Of a stretch of DNA of 64,000 nt, positions 57,421-64,000 are shown one piece after another. The translations under genes were made by a program, and so were the position numbers. Positions within the stretch are counted from its first letter, which is position 1. Every line of letters starts with the position of its first letter. A model generated the notes under the pieces. It did not search any database, had not been told where the DNA came from, and saw only the letters and a program-made list of their open reading frames with translations. This stretch comes from Thalassia testudinum (lineage: Eukaryota > Streptophyta > Magnoliopsida > Alismatales > Hydrocharitaceae): contig JAZHRO010000012.1 of the NCBI GenBank assembly GCA_037157565.1, forward strand, positions 57,465,501-57,529,500, written 5' to 3'.

Positions 57421-58798
57421 AGAGAGGAAGAAAGAGAGAGACTAGAATAACCTTCCCCTATCCTTAGAACCCTAGGATACCCCTATCCATACCCCTAGTC
57501 CTCCTAGTTTATACATTATCCTTAGGTGAGGAACCTAATTAGGATCACCCTAACCTATTTAGAAGCTTCCCTAACCCAATTACACATGCACACACATTCA
57601 AAGTCCAACCATACCTAGTCTGGACGTCCAGACACTCTCTTGGATGTCCAATTTGACAGAACCGACTCAAAATACCCCCAGATGCACCATAGGCCATAAC
57701 CCTGCTTGGACGTCCAAGAGACTAACTGGACTTCCAATTATCCAGTATAAGACATCCAAGAAGGTGTCTGGACATCCAGAACCCTTCTCCAGCAAACAAA
57801 ACCACAAATATGGCCTTATCCTCTTGAAACAACCTAGAAAATCATCCAGACGTTTAATTCTGTAGTATAAGAAGTCCAGGGACCTTCCTGGACGTCCAGA
57901 GACCTTCTCCTACGCACAAAAACCTCCGCACATGGCTTTATCGTCTTGCAATAACCCAAAAAAAATCACCAAACATCATTTCCAAGCACTAGAACCTATC
58001 ATTTCCTATTCTATCCTCTCACCTAACTAGGAAATCCTAATTTTAGAAAACCACCAATCTATCCTAGCCTTACAATGTAGATCCTAAGGTCCTTATTTAA
58101 TCAATCCTAGGATGAAATCTAAGCCATCCAAATTGGTGATCCTAGGCAATCTAGATCAACCAATAGAAGACACCTAGATTCTTATAAAAGGACCTAGACT
58201 CCAACCCTCAGAGACCAATTAGTCTTAGCATAGAATTAGCCTCAAGCAACCACCTAGAACTAGTTCTTCTTCTTCTCTTGAAGTTCTTGGATGCGCCTTT
58301 GCATTCGCTACTATGCTGCTACTCCGGACTTCGCCTTCGAAGCCCATAGTTTCTCGTCTTTATTTTCTGGTTCTAATTGTCATTAGATTTGATTTCAAGC
58401 ATTCTTCTAATTGTAACCATCTTATTCTGACATTTGATTTACAATAAAAGTTTTAATAGTTTTTCTTCAACTCGCCTTCAAGTTATTTGTCTACTTTTCA
58501 TGTTCATAGTTCTAGTCAACTTTATGTGCATTCTAATAGTAATCTCATTCTTAGCATTTAGGGAAGCAAATTAGTCCAGTAGCCTCCTTGCGAACGACTT
58601 GGACTCCATTTTGAAAATATTAACTTCATATTTTTGAGTTCGATTGAAATAAATTTAAGAGTTTTTAATGCGATTATACTATGATGAAAGTGTATTTTAC
58701 ACCATCACATTCATGTTTAGAACAACCACCAATCAATTTCATCTCATAATTCTTGCAAATAAATAAATTTCGATGGTGACACTACGAATCTGCGACAA
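57421..58798 (+). repeat. Ath-I 3' LTR (ends approximate)
   Basis: Purine-rich GAGAGGAAGAAAGAGAGAG, then a U3-like region with TGGACGTCCA-type palindromes (57620-57900), TATAAAAG at 58177, AATAAAAG near 58443, and a distal part whose CTTGCGAACGAC block matches the Ath-G LTR end. Ends around CGACAACA at 58798. No 5' LTR identified in the window. Confidence 0.5.
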
Positions 58799-58851
58799 CA
58801 AGTCCACTAGTGTTAACCAACAGCAATGTTGGCTACGGTAAATGTGGAAAT

Positions 58852-59783
58852 CTAGTTCAAGTTTTGATCCTTGTCCCTAATTATAACAGGGAAGTCAGTT
58901 TTGCCCTTGGACAAGACCTTGTAATTGCTGAAGCCCACCACTAGGTACTGCGAGGGTGTAATGTTGCTTTCTTCGAACCCCAAGATGGTAAGGGTCCTAC
59001 TTCTAAGGAATAGGATGTCAACAACGCTTGCTCCACTAAAAGCCACAGCTAGTTCTTGCCTACCACGAGTAGGGTGATTAATAAGGGATCATTATGGTGG
59101 CCCGAGCCTGGGAGATGGTGAAATATGGTTGCAACTACTTACTGACTTCCTGTCAAGCTGTCCTGACCCCCGGTCATGAGACCAAAAATGCTGCTTGTAT
59201 CAGGCTAGCCTAGATCTTAGCGGTGGATTGGTTAGCATTGAAGTTGACATCGAAGATAAGTTTGACCTAGGGCAACTCTCTCTCCGAAAATTGACCTCTC
59301 CTGGTAGGGGCACCTATTTGCACCTTCCCTCAACATCTAGAGGGAATGCTGATGGAACTCCTTAAACGAGAGCTGGTTGCCAAGCCCTTGTTGCATGAGG
59401 GGCTATGTGACATCCTCCTACTCGACTGAGTCTGTTATGGCAACCATGTTTGCCTCCTGGTATCTCTAGAGTTACTTTTAATGGAAGTGCTCGAGCTCCT
59501 CCATGGTTGCCTTGCCTCAATCCACCTCACTCCTCTTGATGTATTAGGTAAGGTTGCCATTGTGGATCTAGGTCTAAATCTGATCTTGCAAGTCCCGATA
59601 GTCCTAGGTGGTGTGGCTCTTCGCCTTGTGGTACTCACAATGTGGGCCTCTTGTGGTAGGCTGCTTGAGGGGTGGTGGTGGGGGTAGGAGTTCTCCCATA
59701 CTTGTGGTGAGTACATTTGCTAGGGAATTTTCCTGGTTGCAGACTAGTGGGGTGTACTCCAAGGAAAAATCTCGCCTAGGTTG
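58852..59783 (-). pseudogene. Tat/Ogre-type gag-protease remnant
   Basis: On the minus strand, upstream to downstream: gag segment with DFSLEYTPLV and a damaged zinc-knuckle-like CEYHKAKSH (59604-59780), then a spacer with several stops, then a protease-like stretch ASVVDILFLRS...YLVVGF...LPV-like DFPVII (58852-59046). In Tat elements the protease reads GSSADILF; here GASVVDILF, so the aspartate-loop motif is changed. Gag frame is interrupted by stops. Confidence 0.55.
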
Positions 59784-61720
59784 TTGATGGCGTATCTTAC
59801 GACTCAACTTGGAACCGAATGGAAGCCAGGCCAGACCACAATCTATTACCCAAGATTTAGTTGTACATAAAGCAATAAACTTAAAACATAACAAAATTCC
59901 ACATATGCATCATAAAAGAAAGAAAATTGAAAGAAAAGCAGGAAGCAAAACTACTAACAGTGCATGGGAAATAGTTCACAACATAGCCATCATACACAAC
60001 AGTTTAGAATACGGAAAGGAAAAGGGAATAACTTAAGTCTCACAACAGGGTACTGCTACAACAGAAGAAGAAAAGTAATCTCACATGGAAGATAGGGGTC
60101 TACACCTACTGCGGTGCATGCCTGGGCCCTGTACTATCACCTGTGAAATCGCTAAGACTAGCTACTCCTCTTGACCTGAGTACACAAACCATGGTAATTG
60201 TCAGCAAAGTTGAGTAGCATGGCTAAAAAGGAAGTGCACAAGGAAAGGAAAAGAGTGTGTGTGGTGAGGTGTTATAACAAAAAAACAAGTAAGGTGGTGG
60301 TATTATTTGGCTTTTAGCTCGTTTAAGGGATTTTGTTAATTTCATGATTATTAATCCAGTCAATGCTTTCACTTTATTTTTTGTATTTTGCTAACTACGA
60401 TCCAAATATTCCCAACTCACATCCTCCTATTAAGGTGATCTCGTTGCAGTGTTTCCAGGTTGCAGGGTGACACGGGGTGCTCTCTTGGCTGAGAGAACGA
60501 CTCGTACCTACCCTACCACCTAATCTACCACCCTAGGGTCATGGTTGTGGTGCAATGGTGACTATGGCACATGCAATAAACACACGAGGCACTACTCCAT
60601 GCTGGCACGCGATCAGTCGTTTTCACTAACAGGTAAATACAAAAAATAATATAGGAACCATACCACCTCCACAACACTACGTATCCTTACCTGGCTATCC
60701 CGGTTGGTTCCTTGTTGGCCCAACAGGAGTTTGTGCAGCAAAGGTCATTCCTCCTCTAGGTCCTTACCTGGGAGGGTCAGCTCTCTCTCTCTCTACACAA
60801 TGGGATAGTTAGCTCTCCTTGGTACTCATATACCCGAGGGTCAGCTCACCCCCACAAGTCTAATCCTAACACGACCTTTCATCTATGTCATCGAGAAATT
60901 TAGATTCCTACATCATTTATGGTTCTTTACCCCCATCTACGTTATCCCTATCCATGGTTTCATGATGTTAACATTTGTTGTCTAGTTTTCTTCCCCAAAG
61001 TTCATGCATAACCCTAGTTTGCTGCTAACATGCTCATTCCAAAATACTTTCAGGCATTCTTGAATCGAATGTTGCTAAGGTGCTCACTTCCATCATGATG
61101 ATTTCAGACATTAGTGACCCTCACTCAATCAAGTATTATTCATTGATTCATGATTATCCTGTCGCACTCCCATCATTAGTGGCCCATAGTCACGAGCCTA
61201 TCCCTAGGGCACATGGTTACCATCAATACGACCACCACAACACGAGCTAGACATAGAATAGTGCACCATTCATTCAACATCAAAACAGGTGGTGCATGTA
61301 CTTAGTAACTTAGATAAATAGGAAATTCGATGGCCAAACTCATGACATGAAATTCAGGTCGTAATAGGTAGATTTATAACCTAGGGCATTCACTCAAATC
61401 GAACTAAGGAGAAAACAGAAGAAAAGGCCATTCTACCTTGACCTTCTGGGTGGAATGGGGGAGTGGGCGGTCTGCCCGTGCCTTCAGCAATTGGTGTGCA
61501 ACCTCGCTCAAGAAGCGTGCCCCTCTTGGGCGTGAGTCCTAGGCACCAGGTGGGTCAAAAAGTGGCATTAGGACTTCAATCAATTATTCAGTAAGACAAA
61601 GTGCTCAAATGTGGTGGGAAGGGTATTAAAATCGGGAAAATTGAATAAGCTTTCGAACAATACCTTTCTTGCAGAAAACTGAGGTCATTTGAGTCTTGTA
61701 TCGACCCAAAAACCCTCTGA
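59784..61720 (-). repeat. Tekay-like LTR, minus orientation (Tek-J, ends approximate)
   Basis: Reverse complement contains AAAACGACTGATCGCGTGCC, GTGCCATAGTCACCATTGC and CTCTCAGCCAAGAGAGCACC, colinear with Tekay LTR positions near 20115-20260, and a GTACAGGGCCCAGGCATGC block matching the GGGTCCAGTAG region. It interrupts the Tat gag at about 59784. No clear target-site duplication found. Confidence 0.55.
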
Positions 61721-62741
61721 GGGTCACATTAACAGACTCTGGACTGATCTGATCTAACCGATGTATTTTAACTTTCAAGCGATATGTTTTAATTTTCAAC
61801 CACTATATTTCCATGAACAATCAAAATATATTAATTAAATATCAAAATATATCATATATTTTATTACATAAAAGATTTATATTTTAAAATATATTACAAT
61901 ACATGCTTCTTTACATTTTAAATAAATTGAATCGGCTTCGGAGAACTAATCTGACTTAGACCATAAAACTTATGTGGGTTTGATTCGAGCCTAGACTTTG
62001 GGATCCGTCGCGAGCGCAAACAACGCAGATCCTCTGGACTTTAGGATCGTTTCTTTGTTAAGTATTTTTTATGTGCTTTACGTGCCCCAAGACAAAATCT
62101 CTCTCTCTCATTGAATTTCGTTCGTTCCTGTGGATTGTGGTCAATGCATATTTATGAAATCCAAATGCCACTTGAGGCATATGGATCACAGACAAGCTAC
62201 CAATCAGGTTGATTTCCGAAAATTGATGTATTTTATTTACGAATGCAGTAACTTTTGATAATTGTAGTTGCACGAGAATCCGATTCTACCTCCAGCCTGC
62301 CAAGTTTAAAAAGGCGAATTTAAATTTAATTGAAATTTCTTCTTCAAGAGTGCTTGATGTTGGTCGTAGATTTAGTTAATATGGGCCTGAATCGGCAAAA
62401 CAGTAGGCCCATATTTATTCTTCAAAGCTAAGGGCAAAAAGACAACGGCCGAGTATCATACTTATGGGCAATGGGTAGAGCTTGGGCCTGGATCACCAGT
62501 AAGGTTGAGTTTTGAGAGTCAAGCCCAATGCTCTACCCATGTAAAACTAACCAGCCCAATTTATATTTTAGCATAGTGAGAGCTGTCTAATGGATTCAGA
62601 TCCGATCCAACATCTCAGAGAGGATCAGATCGTGGATTAATCTAATCTTTGTATCCTCTTCGGAGGCATTCCTCAAAAATCTTACAACTCTGCCGATCAG
62701 CCTGAGGAACAGACAATATTGCTGCTTACCAAATTGCTTTT
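61721..62741. other. AT-rich host or unassigned DNA with a hairpin
   Basis: No gene recognised. The ORF at 62058-62273 (minus) has no domain signature. The inverted repeat at 62471-62540 is listed separately. Confidence 0.4.
62471..62540. repeat. Inverted repeat, arms about 20 bp
   Basis: ATGGGTAGAGCTTGGGCCTG (62471-62490) and the reverse complement of CAAGCCCAATGCTCTACCCAT (62520-62540) pair with one bulge and one mismatch; loop about 29 nt. Could form a hairpin RNA or be a MITE end. Confidence 0.6.
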
Positions 62742-62990
62742 TCTTTTTCTTTTTATTTTGAAAGGATGAAATCCATTAAGGGGAAGGGAGGGAAGACTAC
62801 AACCGAACACCCTCGTAAAGAGGGGAAAACAACACAAAAGAACTCACTCCCGGTAGGAGGAGACAAAACCAAAATAAAATAAAATAAAATAAATAGAAAA
62901 GGTAATAAATAACAAAGAAAGTATCCCAAGTAGAAGTGATCTAATCACAGTTTCCCAATCTCAAGAAAGAGTAGTAACTTCACGCTCGTA
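62742..62990 (-). repeat. Possible LINE 3' end with (AAAAAG)n-type tail
   Basis: On the minus strand, CCCTTCCCCTTAATGGATTTC leads to a tail of A/G runs near 62741-62760, resembling plant LINE 3' ends. An (ATAAA)n-like tract lies at 62873-62895. No reverse transcriptase fragment seen. Confidence 0.35.
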
Positions 62991-63013
62991 GAAATCGACT
63001 GCATCACCAAAAA

Positions 63014-64000
63014 TGAAACTTGGTGATTGTTTATGCGAAATCGCCGTTGTTTAAGCTATATGTTGTAGTATAAAATATGATCACTCAAAATATTTAAATT
63101 TATAAAATTCATAATCTAATTAGAATCCAAGGTCGTTTGCAGGGAGCAAATATGGAATTCACACATTAATTTTTATTCAGAATAAGTGAGTACAGTAAAT
63201 CAAGCATCAGATAGAAGATATTCCATGAATAAACTGGTCAGATTAGCATTCAAACATAAATCAAATTATCTCATGAAGTAGCAAGGGCAAAAAGAATAGA
63301 AGAAATCTAAAAGTGGTGATTTAGATTACCATTTTTATCCTTCTAGTTAAGCATATGCCCAACATTCAAATTACTTAAATAATCAAACAGTACCTCAATT
63401 AGATAACTTAGGTACTTAAATGATTCAACAGTAACCAGAATCAACCTCAATCAGATGTCTTAACCTTCGCATATCAGAGCTTCACAAAAGGCACACAAGG
63501 GTGCCAAACCTTCTCATCTTCAAGTCTTCACAATACCTCTTCAAGCCTTCAAGACCAAGGCTAAGTGTTAGCCTCCTCTCTCTTCAACACAAGGCCAAGG
63601 CACGCAGAGCAAAACCCTCCCCCCTCCTCTCACAAATCCTCTTCCTTCTCTCTCAGATAACCAGGGTTTTAATTGGGTAAGGCGTCAGGTAATCGAGTCA
63701 TGAATAGTGGTCAGACCCGCGTGATGTGTGCACGGGTGAGGCGTGAAGGCGCGAGGAGGCACGTGAGCGAGGACCCGACCCCCGGTGACTTGGGCGAAGG
63801 GGTCATATCACAAAACCAATTTATTCCCTATTGGAAGTTTGTCCGTTTATGATGTGGGACTAAACGTCCCCATCTTCTTCACGTGAGTGCAGCTGAGGTC
63901 GCGTCTTCAATTGAGGGAACTGTTGAGGCTCTTCCACTCAATTGAAGCCCTGGAAAGGTTCCTAGGACTAGGCCGTAGGGTCTGGATGTGGTAGCAAGGT
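63014..64000 (-). repeat. Athila-like LTR (Ath-M) leaving the right edge
   Basis: On the minus strand it ends at 63014 and is followed by TTTTTGGTGATGCAGTCG, at the position of the PBS in Ath-G. The distal part matches 11604-12993 and 50030-51200, including TGCAAACGACCTTGG and ATCTAAATCACCACTTTT. The proximal (U3) part lies outside the window. Confidence 0.6.

Overview
The window is a stretch of plant (angiosperm) nuclear DNA that is almost entirely LTR retrotransposons nested inside one another. One recognisable host gene, a linker histone H1 on the minus strand (33680-34300), sits in a retrotransposon-poor island of about 4.4 kb. Plant origin follows from the element lineages: Ty3 chromoviruses of Tekay/Del type with a C-terminal chromodomain, Athila/Tat-type Ty3 elements, a SIRE-type Ty1/copia element, and a plant-style H1 with a GT-AG intron. 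I cannot place it to order or genus. I see no rRNA, tRNA or CRISPR.

Layout, left half (1-31732): a nest up to four levels deep. Level 0 is an Athila-like element on the minus strand (Ath-G). Its 2.6 kb 5' LTR runs 31732-30503 and then 12993-11604. Its PBS and leader lie at 11603-11369 and 1858-1160, its gag remnant at 1159-591, and a second LTR copy at 590-1 leaves the window. Tek-C (1859-11363, target-site duplication CGAAG) sits in the leader. Tek-B (12994-30502) sits in the LTR. Tek-A (18167-28576, duplication TAAGG) is inserted in the reverse transcriptase of Tek-B. Tek-A is young: two 2691-bp LTRs with about 12 differences counted by eye, and a 1587-codon gag-pol frame broken by one stop. 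Tek-C is older, with six in-frame stops but almost no frameshifts. Tek-B is the most decayed and has lost the end of integrase, the chromodomain and nearly all of its 3' LTR.

Middle (31733-36094): the H1 gene and unassigned flanks.

Right half (36095-64000): a divergent Tekay-like LTR (36095-38220), an Athila-like LTR (38221-40819), two SIRE LTRs in inverted orientation around a gag fragment (40838-45591), a remnant with a putative gypsy-type transposon domain (45592-46701), a solo Tekay LTR with TSD TTGAT (46702-49371), and a solo Athila-like LTR with TSD GAAGA (50030-52753). Then come an Athila-type gag-protease element without reverse transcriptase (52829 to about 58798), a Tat-type gag-protease remnant (58852-59783, minus), another Tekay-like LTR (59784-61720, minus), a hairpin, a possible LINE tail, and an Athila-like LTR leaving the window (63014-64000, minus).

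Most notable signals: (1) the palindrome CAGACGTCTG and close variants recur in the LTRs of three unrelated lineages (Tekay, SIRE, Athila-like), with 16 GACGTC sites in under 1 kb of one Tekay LTR. (2) The Tekay elements carry a conserved splice donor in the LTR leader and a splice acceptor 3 nt before the gag ATG, suggesting a leader intron that removes the primer-binding site. (3) The terminal palindrome of the Athila-like LTR covaries between copies. Copies of one LTR family are related by descent, so repetition within a family is not independent evidence.
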